From BD2-11 clade cluster bacterium bin43 (GTDB lineage: Bacteria; Gemmatimonadota; Gemmatimonadetes; Longimicrobiales; Gaopeijiaceae), in contig MPMR01000008.1 of NCBI GenBank assembly GCA_002238605.1, positions 1 through 64,000 on the forward strand: a DNA stretch of 64,000 nt, written 5' to 3'. The notes beneath the pieces are model-generated. The model worked only from the letters and a program-made list of their open reading frames with translations, searched no databases and was not told the DNA's origin. A program made the translations under genes and the position numbers. Positions 1 to 8,403 of this stretch are shown piece by piece (the first letter of the stretch is position 1; every line of letters begins with the position of its first letter).

Positions 1-586
1 CGGCGTCCAACGCGAGCGGAAGGCCGAGGTGAAAGTGGCGGCGGATGTTCCCGGCGGCACCCCGGTAGGTCCGCTGGGGCAGGACCCGGCGCTCGATTCC
101 GAGCGCCTCGAACGCGGCGACCTTCTCGGCCTCGGTCGGGAGCCACGGCAAGCGGGTACGGTCGAGGACGTAGTCGAGCGCCAGCAGCCGACGCATGAGC
201 ACGGCCCTGGACGTGATCCGGCGCCGCCGAAAGAACTCCTCGGCTCCGAGCGACCGGTAGACCCTGCGGGCGCGGATCCGGCACACGCGGCCGATTCCGT
301 CGATGCCGGCCGCCGGGGCCTCCTCGACGGCCAGGCCCTGCGCGACGAGGGCGAGGACGGCGCGTCGCACCTTCTCAGGGTGGCAACCCAGGAAACTCGT
401 CCACTGCGCGCGGGTGAAGACGCCGCCGTGCAGGCAGGCCAGGGCGATCCACTCGGCCCGGCGTCCGGTCCAGCCGAAGGCCTCCAGTGTCCTCTCGCGT
501 CCCCTGAGATGGGCGATCAGCGCGGTCGCCCGTGGTTGAAGAACTGGCTGCGCATGTAGGCTCCCGTTGTCCAAGCGGCTTGTCAC
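1..586 (-). CDS. Conserved hypothetical protein, C-terminus off the window, probable frameshift near start
   Basis: A long open frame reads leftward off the window edge. The product is basic and helix-rich, with segments such as RTLEAFGWTGRRAEW, LHGGVFTRAQW and LPWLPTEAEKVAAFEALGIE, and resembles a winged-helix-like replication or mobilisation-associated protein. I recall similar proteins in metagenomic Gemmatimonadota but cannot name a function. The start is unclear. The in-frame GTG at 586 has no spaced Shine-Dalgarno. An ATG at 555 preceded by GGGAG encodes MRSQFFNHGRPR and then stops at 517-519, one base out of frame with the body. The gene may therefore be frameshifted, or the sequence may contain an error. 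Only about 190 codons are visible. Confidence 0.55.
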   Translation of the reverse strand, partial: MTSRLDNGSLHAQPVLQPRATALIAHLRGRERTLEAFGWTGRRAEWIALACLHGGVFTRAQWTSFLGCHPEKVRRAVLALVAQGLAVEEAPAAGIDGIGRVCRIRARRVYRSLGAEEFFRRRRITSRAVLMRRLLALDYVLDRTRLPWLPTEAEKVAAFEALGIERRVLPQRTYRGAAGNIRRHFHLGLPLALDA

Positions 587-857
587 TCCGGTTGAAATCG
601 GGAGAACGTCCTTCGCGGCGTCAAGCGGGTTCCGCGAGCGGATGTCCCGAGCGATCCAGCAGAGTTCCAGACGCGGATCAACTCTCGCCAGCGGCCCCTC
701 CACCGTTCCGCATCCCCTGCCACAGCAGCGTGGCTCTTGGTGCTGGACAAGGCGGCACTGGTCAGGCAGCCCTTTGGACGCGAAGTTCCGCTGCCCAGCC
801 GGAACCGGGTGAGGATGGTCTCCGGCACTCCGATTACTGATGCACAACGCGCATTGA

Positions 858-1121
858 ATGAAGCGAACGCGGATTCAGGTGACCCGGGAGCCCCGGAACA
901 TCCTTGAGGGCATCCCGCATGGCACTACAGTCATCGTCCAGAGCACCGGGAAGGGGGACGTGTTCCTCTTGGAGGGGCCGGAGGCGGATCCAGCGAGCGA
1001 GGACGATGCCACCGTGCTGGCAGGATATCCGGTTTTTCGCATTGCAACCTGGATTGTCAGCACCCATCCCCTGTGGGCTTGGGGTCGCGACGTTTCCTCG
1101 GTCCTCACCGTGCGCTGGTGA
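858..1121 (+). CDS. Small hypothetical protein
   Basis: An 87-codon frame starting MKRTRIQVTREPRN, with a central beta-rich stretch (TTVIVQSTGKGDVFLLEG) and a tryptophan-rich end. It could be a small single-domain beta protein of the kind found in prophage or mobile regions. No good ribosome-binding site precedes it, there is no recognisable family motif, and an overlapping frame exists on the other strand. It is listed because it is the best candidate in about 1 kb of otherwise empty sequence. Its position beside the frameshifted gene and upstream of an integrase fits an accessory region, but it may not be a real gene. Confidence 0.33.
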   Translation: MKRTRIQVTREPRNILEGIPHGTTVIVQSTGKGDVFLLEGPEADPASEDDATVLAGYPVFRIATWIVSTHPLWAWGRDVSSVLTVRW

Positions 1122-1587
1122 CGTCACGAGTGGGATCTCCGCCTGACCTCCCGCGAGGCGAACGACGAATCACGGATCGTTTTCAACAACGCAGCGGAGG
1201 TTTCCACGCCGTTGACCCCCTTTATCCACGAATCGCCTTCGTGCCGGTCGCCTGACTCCCGCGCTGCCGGCCATCCGGTGGGAACGCGTCTTGGCTTGTC
1301 TCGCGGAACAAACATCTGGCGGTTGGGAGAGACCGGGAAGTGGGCAGCCTTCGCGTGGGCACATACCTGAGCGGCTCGCTCTCAACCGACCCATCCCGTT
1401 CACACACTCGGTGAGCCGCTGCCCCCGCCGAGCACTGCTCGCGCATCGTCCACCCCCCGGGGCCGTGCCTCCCGCCTGCCCTCTCCGCAGCCCGCCGGTC
1501 GGCCCGCGCGCCGCTTGCGCGACGCCATCGCGTCCCGGAGGTTGGACGGACGTGGCGCCTCCTCCGCCACGATAGGGAGGGCCGTCC
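1122..1587. other. Gene-poor stretch upstream of infA
   Basis: About 465 bases without a convincing gene. Frames here are GC-driven shadows lacking ribosome-binding sites. It must hold the infA promoter and leader, but I could not pick out a clear -35/-10 pair. No tRNA, repeat or attachment-site structure was seen. Confidence 0.5.
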
Positions 1588-1803
1588 GTGGCAAAACAGG
1601 CGATCGAAATCGAAGGGACGGTCGTCGAGGTCTTGCCCAACGCCACCTTCCGGGTCCGGCTGGAGAACGACCACGAGATCCACACGTATCTCTCCGGGAA
1701 GATGCGCCAGCACTACATCCGGGTGCTTGAGGGCGACCGGGTGAAATGCGAGATGTCTCCCTACGATCTGTCGAAGGACCGCATCACGTATCGGTACAAG
1801 TAG
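1588..1803 (+). CDS. infA: Translation initiation factor IF-1
   Basis: Encodes a 71-residue S1/OB-fold protein that binds the 30S A site and works with IF-2 and IF-3 in start-site selection. The whole chain matches IF-1: [19 protein letters not shown] at the N-terminus, the [18 protein letters not shown] core and a DRITYRYK-type C-terminus. It starts with GTG, preceded by AGGGAGG about eight bases upstream, which fixes the start. In this window infA stands alone on the plus strand, away from any ribosomal-protein operon, and is flanked by accessory-looking genes. The housekeeping assignment is secure. Confidence 0.97.
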   Translation: MAKQAIEIEGTVVEVLPNATFRVRLENDHEIHTYLSGKMRQHYIRVLEGDRVKCEMSPYDLSKDRITYRYK

Positions 1804-1949
1804 TCGCAACTCGCGGGTCGTCTGCTTGGCCCGCGGTCGACGCGGACATCAGGCGTTGGAGCGCCACCGAACTCGACCCGAACCTGACGCCATCGCAATG
1901 CGGCCTTTCCTGGTCGATTGCAACACTCTCGGCGGAGTGTTGGTCCTTC

Positions 1950-2402
1950 CTACCGCCGGACTCGCACGAGGGTGAGTGGCAAGGGGCCGGGCTGTATCTC
2001 GACGGCAAACGGACGGCCGCTCTCCGGGTCAGTCCCGGCACCCTGGAAGGCGAACTCGCCCGCGATCCGGTCACCGAGCTGGGTGCCGCCGAAGGTGGCG
2101 CTGCCGACCATGTGTGCGTCTAGAACGAGTTCCACGAAGTCAGCGTCGTCAGCCCGCAACTCAATGCGTTGGCCAACCCGCGAACCCCGGACCGACCCGT
2201 TGCCCTCAACCTGGTTGACCACAACGAACTCTAGGCGGCCCGCGATCGTCCCGTCCGCCTCATTCAACGAATACCGCACGGTCATGGGTCCAGCGGAACC
2301 CGACCAGTCGCCGTTCGCGGTGCGATCGTGCCCCGGAGGCGTGATCTCGGATCCGTCGCTGCACGCGACCGCAAGCAGTAGTAGTGTCAACGCGGCTCTC
2401 AT
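1950..2402 (-). CDS. Putative lipoprotein, unknown function
   Basis: A 150-residue protein with a short hydrophobic leader ending in a lipobox (LLLLAVAC), so Cys14 should be lipidated and the protein anchored to a membrane facing the periplasm. The mature part is rich in beta-strand-like segments and small polar residues (GDWSGSAGPMTVRYSLNEAD, IAGRLEFVV, RIAGEFAFQG), suggesting a small beta-barrel or jelly-roll fold. It lies 14 bases downstream of the double-HTH gene and is probably cotranscribed with it. It converges on infA. No enzyme motif is visible. Confidence 0.68.
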   Translation of the reverse strand: MRAALTLLLLAVACSDGSEITPPGHDRTANGDWSGSAGPMTVRYSLNEADGTIAGRLEFVVVNQVEGNGSVRGSRVGQRIELRADDADFVELVLDAHMVGSATFGGTQLGDRIAGEFAFQGAGTDPESGRPFAVEIQPGPLPLTLVRVRR

Positions 2403-2416
2403 CAGGCCCGGTACCG

Positions 2417-2728
2417 CTACCGCCGCCTCGGCTTTCGCGTCCGGACGCCACGCGCGTGCAGCGTGTTCGAGACGGCCTGTTCCGAAAGCGCAAACCGCTT
2501 CGCAACCTCCGCCGTGCTGCCGCTATCCTCGTAGGCCGCGCAGATCGCATCGCGCTGCAACCGGATCAGTTCGGCTCTGTAGGGGAAGCCGCCCTCGCGC
2601 ATCGCGATCCTTCCCACCTGGTACGACGACACGCCGAGATCCCGAGCAATGTGCGCGAACGTCTCGCCGTCCCACGCGCGTGCGATGATCTCACCGCGTA
2701 CCGCGTCGGTGATCTTGCGCGGCTCCAT
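2417..2728 (-). CDS. Small DNA-binding protein with two helix-turn-helix units
   Basis: A 103-residue basic protein starting MEPRKITDAV. The start is set by GGGGAGG seven bases before the ATG; an upstream in-frame ATG would add 26 residues of unlikely sequence. Two homeodomain-like helix-turn-helix units are visible: residues about 10-36 (FAHIARDLGVSSYQVGRIA) and about 58-90 (STAEVAKRFALSEQAVSNTL). The C-terminus is a KPRRR basic patch. The fold suggests a transcriptional regulator or an excisionase-like or transposase-derived DNA-binding protein. It is transcribed divergently from the integrase, the usual place for a regulator of a mobile element, and sits upstream of a lipoprotein gene. Exact function unknown. 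Confidence 0.78.
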   Translation of the reverse strand: MEPRKITDAVRGEIIARAWDGETFAHIARDLGVSSYQVGRIAMREGGFPYRAELIRLQRDAICAAYEDSGSTAEVAKRFALSEQAVSNTLHARGVRTRKPRRR

Positions 2729-2850
2729 TGGGGGACCTCCCCGTGTTTCGATGCCGTTCGGGATTCCGCCACGATATTGGCGCGCGAGCCCCGACCTGTA
2801 AAGCATGTGTCCCGGCCTGCTCGGCCGTTCAGCGTCGAACGAAAGTGATC

Positions 2851-2873
2851 CCCCCGGTCTCGCTCGCCGGGGG
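2851..2873. other. Inverted repeat in the HTH/integrase divergent spacer
   Basis: CCCCCGG and CCGGGGG arms separated by nine bases lie between the divergent HTH gene and the integrase gene. It could be an operator, a hairpin in either leader, or part of an attachment region. There is no T-run, so it is not an intrinsic terminator. Only the symmetry is visible. Confidence 0.35.
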
Positions 2874-3001
2874 CCGTGACCAGCGCCTCCTCAACCGCGG
2901 TCTGGCCCGCGCGGGTGGCGACCGGCTGGCGGAGACGGGTTATCTCCGCGAAGTTCCTTTCGCGCAGATCGTGCAGTCCATCTTCGAGGAGGAATCGAAC
3001 G

Positions 3002-4162
3002 ATGGCACGCACGAAACGAAGCCGCCGGAGTTACGGCGCCGGCGAATGGGGCCGGAACCGGGTCCGGGTGTTCCCGGATCCGAAGACCGGCAATTTCCAG
3101 ATCGAGTGGCGCGAGAACGGGCGAAGGCTTGCGAGGTCGCTCAAGCACCGCGACTGGGTGAGGGCGAAGAAGCAGGCGGATGAGTTTGCCGCTGGCTTCA
3201 TCGACTTGGAACGCGGCGGCACGGCGGAGCCTGAACCCGAGCCGCTCACCCTGGAGAAGCTGTTTGACATTTACGGTGAAGAGGTAACGCCCACCAAGGG
3301 CGAGCGGTCCCAGATGTACGACGGGGCCGCGATGAGGATGTTCCTCGAGTGCTTCGGCAGGGACCGGAAGCCCGCAACGCTCTCCCAGCGCGACTGGGAC
3401 CGGTTCATCGCCGCGCGGCGGTCGGGGAGGATCGGCCCGAGCGGCGAGCCCGTGTCCGACCGGACGGTCGAACGCGACCTGAGGTTCCTGCTCGCGGTCC
3501 TGAACTGGGCCGCGCGGTCGAGAGACGAGGAGGGAAGACTCCTCCTCGAATCGAATCCCCTGAGAGGATTCAAGCCGCCCAGGGAGAAGAATCCGACCCG
3601 GATCGTGCTCTCCGACGAGGAATACCGGGCGCTTCTGAAGGTGTCCCGGCGGGTCGACTGGCGCTTCCGCGTCGCGCTCGTGCTCGCGCATGAGACGGGG
3701 CACCGCATCGGTGCCATCCGCCAGCTTCCATGGTCAGATGTCGACCTTGTGGGCGGAGTGGTGCGCTGGCGCGCCGAGCACGAGAAGACCGGTTACGAGC
3801 ACCGGACGCCGATAACGGCCGAGGCGGTCGCCGCACTCGAGGAAGCCCGGAAGCGGAACCCCGGGATCGGGAACACCCCGGTGCTGCCCGCGCCGACTGA
3901 TCCGTCGGTGTGTCTGAGCGGTATTCGGGCATACGTCTGGTGGAAGCGGGCCGAGAAGCTCGCGGGTCTGGAGCCGAAGCCCGGGAGGGGTTGGCACTCG
4001 TTGCGACGCAAGTTCGCGTCCGATCTCATGAACCAGCCTCTCAAGGTGCTCTGCGAACTGGGCGGCTGGAAGACGGCCCAGACGGTCCTCCGTTGCTACC
4101 AGCGGGCCGACGAGAACCGGCTCAGGAAGGCGCTCGAAGAGCGCCGGAGCATACACGCCTGA
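3002..4162 (+). CDS. Tyrosine recombinase / site-specific integrase
   Basis: A 386-residue phage-integrase-family enzyme that cuts and rejoins DNA at attachment sites through a 3'-phosphotyrosine intermediate. The start is the ATG after GAGGAGGAA. The N-terminal part (1-75) looks like an arm-binding domain, residues about 80-190 are the SAM-like core-binding domain, and the catalytic domain follows. The active-site set is complete: Arg235 in TGHRIGAI, a lysine near 262, His332 and Arg335 in WHSLRRKF, Trp356 in LGGWKT and Tyr366 in RCYQRAD. It looks intact and functional. It is divergent from a double-HTH gene. No tRNA or obvious attachment repeat was found beside it. Confidence 0.95.
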   Translation: MARTKRSRRSYGAGEWGRNRVRVFPDPKTGNFQIEWRENGRRLARSLKHRDWVRAKKQADEFAAGFIDLERGGTAEPEPEPLTLEKLFDIYGEEVTPTKGERSQMYDGAAMRMFLECFGRDRKPATLSQRDWDRFIAARRSGRIGPSGEPVSDRTVERDLRFLLAVLNWAARSRDEEGRLLLESNPLRGFKPPREKNPTRIVLSDEEYRALLKVSRRVDWRFRVALVLAHETGHRIGAIRQLPWSDVDLVGGVVRWRAEHEKTGYEHRTPITAEAVAALEEARKRNPGIGNTPVLPAPTDPSVCLSGIRAYVWWKRAEKLAGLEPKPGRGWHSLRRKFASDLMNQPLKVLCELGGWKTAQTVLRCYQRADENRLRKALEERRSIHA

Positions 4163-4472
4163 TCCAGTTGGCGGGAACAGAATAGCGGGAATCCAGCGCG
4201 CCAGGCTCCTAACCTCAAAGCCCGCAACAGGATCCTAATCCGCCACCACATGCCATTTTGGCAGACTTCGATGCCGAACCCCCGCTCCATCCACCCGCGC
4301 AGGGGCTCCCGGGGCATCCGTCGTCCCTGTGAAATTCAAGTTTCGGACCATCCCGCGAGGCCGCGGTGTAGCCAGTTCCAGCCGGCTCGGCGTCCGCCGC
4401 TCGCGCGCTTGACAAGCCGAGAAGACGCGATCCACGTTGCCCGGGTTCCGCGCAACCGTGGCTGGAGACAGA
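4163..4472. other. Non-coding stretch between integrase and OPT transporter
   Basis: About 310 bases with no supported gene. It contains a short dyad TGCCA-TTT-TGGCA near 4250 and a TTGACA at 4409-4414 that could be a -35 element for the transporter gene but lacks a good -10. If the integrase uses a nearby attachment site it may lie here; I could not identify its repeat partner. Confidence 0.4.
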
Positions 4473-6470
4473 ATGCCGACAGTCGACCCGGGGCCCCGCG
4501 GCGGGCTCCCTCCCCAGGCCTACGAGACCCTTCCGGGCGACCAGTACCGCCCGTACGTCGGCGCGCGCGAGCAAATCCTGGAGTTCACGCCCCGGGCGGT
4601 GCTGATCGGAGCCGTTCTGGGCATCGTGTTCGGGGCGGCCAACGCCTACCTGGGGCTGCGCGTAGGGCTCACGGTGAGCGCCTCGATTCCGGCCGCGGTC
4701 ATGGCGGTGGCCATCTTCCGCATCTGGGGCGGCACCATCCTCGAGTCCAACATGGTGCAGACGGTGGGGTCGGCGGGAGAATCCCTGGCCGCCGGAGTCA
4801 TCTTCACCCTCCCCGCGCTCTTCCTCTGGGCGCGCGAGGATCCGGCCATCCTGGTCAGCGTCACCCAGATCACGGTGATCGCGCTCTTCGGCGGCATGCT
4901 GGGCGTGCTGTTCATGATCCCCCTGCGCTCCTACCTCATTTCGCGCGAGCACGGCAAGCTGCCCTATCCCGAAGGCACCGCGTGCGCCGAGGTGCAGGTG
5001 GCGGGGGACGTGGGCGGCGGCAAGGCTCGCCTCCTCTTCGCCGGCCTCGGCGTCGGCGCCGTCTATCAGGCGCTCGCCAACCCCCGCGGGCTTTCGCTGT
5101 GGAACGAGTCGCCGTCCGCGCCTCTCCCGGCCAAGGCGCAGATCGGCGGAGACTTCACTCCCGAGCTGCTGGGCGTCGGGTTCATCATCGGACCGCGCAT
5201 CGCCACCATCATGTTCTCGGGAAGCGCGCTGGCCTGGCTGGTGCTGATCCCGGTGATCAACGCCTGGGGCGGGAACGACGTGGTGTACCCGGGCACGGTT
5301 CCCATGGCGGAGTTGGGATCCGCGGAGATCTGGAGCAACTACATTCGCTACGTCGGGGCCGGGGCCGTGGCCTTCGGGGGCATCGCGACCCTCCTCAAGT
5401 CGCTGCCCACCATGATCGAAAGCTTCAAGCTCGGGCTGGGCGGCATCGGCGGCGGTGGCGGGGCGACCTCGCGCACGCAGCGGGACCTGTCCATGCGCTT
5501 CGTCTTCACCCTCGCGCCGCTGCTGGCCGTGGCCCTCTGGCTCTGGCCGGGCGTCCCGGTGAACCTGCTGGGCGCGATCCTGATCGTGCTCTTCAGCTTC
5601 TTCTTCGTCACCGTCTCCTCCCGCATCGTGGGGCTCATCGGCTCCTCGTCCAACCCGGTGTCGGGGATGACCATCGCCGCCCTGCTGCTCACCTCGCTGA
5701 TCTGGGTGGGGCTGGGGCTGAACGACGGTACCGCCGCCTCCAAGGTCGCGGTGCTGGCGGTGGGCGCGGTGGTGTGCATCTCGGCGGCCATCGCGGGGGA
5801 CACCTCGCAGGATCTCAAGACCGGGTTCCTCCTGGGAGCCACCCCGCGCTCGCAGCAGATCGGCGAGCTGATCGGGGTGATCACCAGCGCGGCGGTGATG
5901 GGCGGAGTGCTGATCGTGCTCAATGAATCGTACGGCATCGGAGGCGCGGAGCTGGCGGCGCCCCAGGCAAACCTGATGAAGCTGGTGGTGGACGGCGTTC
6001 TGGCCGATACCCTGCCTTGGATGTTCGTCATCGTCGGCATGGCGCTGGCCGCCGTCGTCGAGTTCGGGCTCAGGCTGCCGTCGCTGGCGTTTGCCGTGGG
6101 CCTGTATCTGCCGGTTTCGCTGATGACCCCGATCTTCGTGGGAGGCATGATGCGGCGCGCGCTGACCCTTCGCTACGCGGGCCCGGACGGCGGCGGAGAG
6201 CGGCTGGCCGAGCAGCGCGAGCGGGGCGTCCTGTTCGGCTCCGGCCTGATCGCCGGGGCGGCGCTGGTGGGGGTGCTGATCGGAGGCGCGATCTACGTGG
6301 TCACGCAGGTGACCGGCGATCCCTCGCGCGCCAGCCAGTGGATCGTGGGCCACGAGTGGTACGCGGGCCTCTTCCCCGGATTCTCCGAGCTGGTCGGCAC
6401 GCTCATCTTCGTGGGGCTCTGCCTGCTCCTCTGGCGCGCGGCCAACAGCGGAAAGGCCAGCGAGGCATGA
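4473..6470 (+). CDS. OPT-family oligopeptide transporter
   Basis: A 665-residue integral inner-membrane protein of the OPT superfamily, which imports small peptides or metal-chelate complexes using the proton gradient. The chain has a short polar N-terminus with YRPYVGAREQILEFTPRAV followed by about 15 hydrophobic helices. Typical OPT stretches are visible: AANAYLGLRVGLTVSASIPA, SNMVQTVGSAGESLAAG and a ...PYPEGTACAEV segment. A glycine-rich cytoplasmic loop lies near residue 330. The start is the ATG after TGGAGA rather than the ATG twelve codons earlier. The stop overlaps the start of the following lipoprotein gene, so the two are translationally coupled. The substrate cannot be read from sequence. 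Confidence 0.93.
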   Translation: MPTVDPGPRGGLPPQAYETLPGDQYRPYVGAREQILEFTPRAVLIGAVLGIVFGAANAYLGLRVGLTVSASIPAAVMAVAIFRIWGGTILESNMVQTVGSAGESLAAGVIFTLPALFLWAREDPAILVSVTQITVIALFGGMLGVLFMIPLRSYLISREHGKLPYPEGTACAEVQVAGDVGGGKARLLFAGLGVGAVYQALANPRGLSLWNESPSAPLPAKAQIGGDFTPELLGVGFIIGPRIATIMFSGSALAWLVLIPVINAWGGNDVVYPGTVPMAELGSAEIWSNYIRYVGAGAVAFGGIATLLKSLPTMIESFKLGLGGIGGGGGATSRTQRDLSMRFVFTLAPLLAVALWLWPGVPVNLLGAILIVLFSFFFVTVSSRIVGLIGSSSNPVSGMTIAALLLTSLIWVGLGLNDGTAASKVAVLAVGAVVCISAAIAGDTSQDLKTGFLLGATPRSQQIGELIGVITSAAVMGGVLIVLNESYGIGGAELAAPQANLMKLVVDGVLADTLPWMFVIVGMALAAVVEFGLRLPSLAFAVGLYLPVSLMTPIFVGGMMRRALTLRYAGPDGGGERLAEQRERGVLFGSGLIAGAALVGVLIGGAIYVVTQVTGDPSRASQWIVGHEWYAGLFPGFSELVGTLIFVGLCLLLWRAANSGKASEA

Positions 6471-6817
6471 GACGGATGACGGCGCGCGGCGTGGGCAACC
6501 TTCTGGGAGGCGGCCTGCTGTGTCTCCTGCTCGCGTGCGGTGGCGAACAGGCGCCCGAGGTTGCGGGGACGATCTCCCGCGACGTCTTCGTAGGCACCTA
6601 TGTGGAGTTGCGCCTGGCGGCGCTCCATTCACCCGATGGCCGGGTCAGTCCGGAGGCGAAGGCGGAGATCCTGGAGGCGAAGGGGGTCACCGAGGCCGAC
6701 CTGCTCGAGTACGTCGACGCCCACGGGGCCCGGGTGCAGTTCATGGTCGAGGTGTGGGCCGAGATCGACGATACCCTCCGGTCCCTGCGCACGGAGGAGC
6801 CCGCTCCGGCGTCCTGA
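6467..6817 (+). CDS. Small putative lipoprotein coupled to the OPT transporter
   Basis: A 116-residue protein whose ATG overlaps the OPT stop codon (ATGA). The N-terminus has two arginines, a hydrophobic stretch and a lipobox (LLCLLLAC), so it should be exported and lipidated. The mature part is acidic and helical (SPEAKAEILEAKGVTEADLLEY), ending in VEVWAEIDDTLRSLR. This resembles small DUF4296-like lipoproteins, but I cannot assign a family with confidence. It converges with guaA, leaving about 29 bases between the stops. It may be an accessory to the transporter or simply cotranscribed. Confidence 0.7.
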   Translation: MRRMTARGVGNLLGGGLLCLLLACGGEQAPEVAGTISRDVFVGTYVELRLAALHSPDGRVSPEAKAEILEAKGVTEADLLEYVDAHGARVQFMVEVWAEIDDTLRSLRTEEPAPAS

Positions 6818-6846
6818 CTCCTGCGGGAGCGGGATGCGCGTCCTCC

Positions 6847-8403
6847 TCACTCCCACTCGATGGTGGCCGGGGGCTTGGAGCTGACGTCGTAGGCCACGCG
6901 GTTCACCCCCGCGACCTCGTTGATGATGCGGGTGGAGGCACGCGCGAGCACGTCCGGCGGAAACCGGTACCAGTCGGCTGTCATCCCGTCGCGCGAGGTC
7001 ACGGCGCGCAGCGTCACCGCACAGTCGTAGGTGCGCGCGTCGCCCATCACGCCGACCGAGCGCACAGGCAGCAGCACCGCGAACGCCTGCCATATCTCGT
7101 CATAGAGTCCGGCGGCACGGATCTCGTCCAGAAAGATCGCGTCCGCTTCGCGCAGCACCTCCAGCCGCTCCCACGTGACCTCGCCCAGGATGCGCACGGC
7201 AAGGCCCGGTCCCGGGAAGGGATGGCGCGCCACGAACGCCTCGGGGAGGCCCAGCTCCCGCCCCACCCTGCGGACCTCGTCCTTGAAGAGTTCCCTGAGC
7301 GGCTCGATCAGCTCGAACGGCATGTCGTCCGGGAGCCCGCCCACGTTGTGATGGGTCTTGATCGTCACGGACGGTCCCCGCACCGAGAGGGACTCGATGA
7401 CGTCCGGGTAGAGCGTGCCCTGCACGAGCAGAGACACCTCCTTGCCGGCCTCGCGCGCCGTGCGCTCGAATACGCGGATGAAGATCTCGCCGATGATCCG
7501 GCGCTTGCGTTCGGGATCGTCAACCCCCGCCAGCCCCGCCAGAAACTCCTCGCGCGCATCGGCGACCAGCAGTTCCATCCCCATGTGTCGGTGGAAGGTG
7601 CGCTCCACGCCCTCGCGTTCGCCTTTTCGGAGCAGTCCGTTGTCCACGAAGATGCACGTCAGGCGGTCGCCAAGCGCCCGATGCACCAAGGTCGCGGCGA
7701 CCGAGGAATCGACGCCCCCGGAAAGGCCACAGATGGCGGAGCGGCCTCCGGCCTGCTCGCGGATGGCGGCGATGCTCTCCTCGACGAACGCGCTCGCCGT
7801 CCAGCTGGGACGGCAGCCGGCGACGCGGAAGAGGAAGTTGGACAGCATCCGGTCCCCTTCCGGGGTGTGCGCGACTTCCGGATGAAACTGCACTCCGTAG
7901 ATGGACCGGTCCTCGGCCCGGAACGCCGCCACCGGAAGGCCCTCCGTCGAGGCAACGACGCGGTATCCCTCCGGAGGCCGGTCGACATGATCGCCGTGGG
8001 AACACCAGACCGTCACGGGATCTGCATGCGCGAATCCCGCGAACAGGCCATCGGCTTCCGCCAGGCGCAGTTCGGCTCGCCCGTATTCGCGCTTGCCGCG
8101 CTCCACCCGTCCACCCTCCAGCTCGGCGATCAGCTGCATGCCGTAGCAGATCCCCAGTACCGGAACATCCATGTGCAGCAGCTCGGGCTCCACCCCCGGG
8201 CCATCGTCCTCGTAGACCGATGACGGCCCGCCCGAGAGCACGATCGCGCTGGGCGCCCAGCTTCGTATCCACTCCAGCGACCGGGTCGGCGGGTGAATCT
8301 CGCAGAAGACCCGCTCCTCGCGGACGCGGCGCGCGATGAGCTGGGTGAACTGCGATCCGTAATCGAGGATCAGCACCCGGTCGCGCGGTTTGATGAAGGT
8401 CAT
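6847..8403 (-). CDS. guaA: GMP synthase (glutamine-hydrolysing)
   Basis: A 518-residue enzyme converting XMP to GMP with ATP and glutamine, the last step of guanine nucleotide synthesis. The N-terminal class I amidotransferase carries the triad Cys86 (LGICYGMQ), His174 and Glu176 (VQFHPEV). The ATP-pyrophosphatase domain has the P-loop GLSGGVDSS at about 226-234. The C-terminal dimerisation domain ends in the family's PPATIEWE. The start chosen is the ATG overlapping the lysA stop (ATGA) with GGAGAGG upstream. It is the last gene of the long mreB-to-guaA run and is probably translated by coupling from lysA. Confidence 0.97.
   Translation of the reverse strand: MTFIKPRDRVLILDYGSQFTQLIARRVREERVFCEIHPPTRSLEWIRSWAPSAIVLSGGPSSVYEDDGPGVEPELLHMDVPVLGICYGMQLIAELEGGRVERGKREYGRAELRLAEADGLFAGFAHADPVTVWCSHGDHVDRPPEGYRVVASTEGLPVAAFRAEDRSIYGVQFHPEVAHTPEGDRMLSNFLFRVAGCRPSWTASAFVEESIAAIREQAGGRSAICGLSGGVDSSVAATLVHRALGDRLTCIFVDNGLLRKGEREGVERTFHRHMGMELLVADAREEFLAGLAGVDDPERKRRIIGEIFIRVFERTAREAGKEVSLLVQGTLYPDVIESLSVRGPSVTIKTHHNVGGLPDDMPFELIEPLRELFKDEVRRVGRELGLPEAFVARHPFPGPGLAVRILGEVTWERLEVLREADAIFLDEIRAAGLYDEIWQAFAVLLPVRSVGVMGDARTYDCAVTLRAVTSRDGMTADWYRFPPDVLARASTRIINEVAGVNRVAYDVSSKPPATIEWE

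Noticed and set aside
1812-1835. CGCGGG/CCCGCG hairpin after infA as an intrinsic terminator
   Set aside because: Twelve-base loop and no T-run; could be chance in GC-rich DNA.
4409-4440. TTGACA as a promoter for the OPT transporter gene
   Set aside because: No acceptable -10 hexamer at 16-18 bases spacing.
4215-6632. 805-codon open frame on the minus strand opposite the OPT transporter
   Set aside because: Low-complexity His/Arg/Gln/Asp-rich translation with no family match; it is an antisense shadow created by GC-rich codons of the transporter gene.
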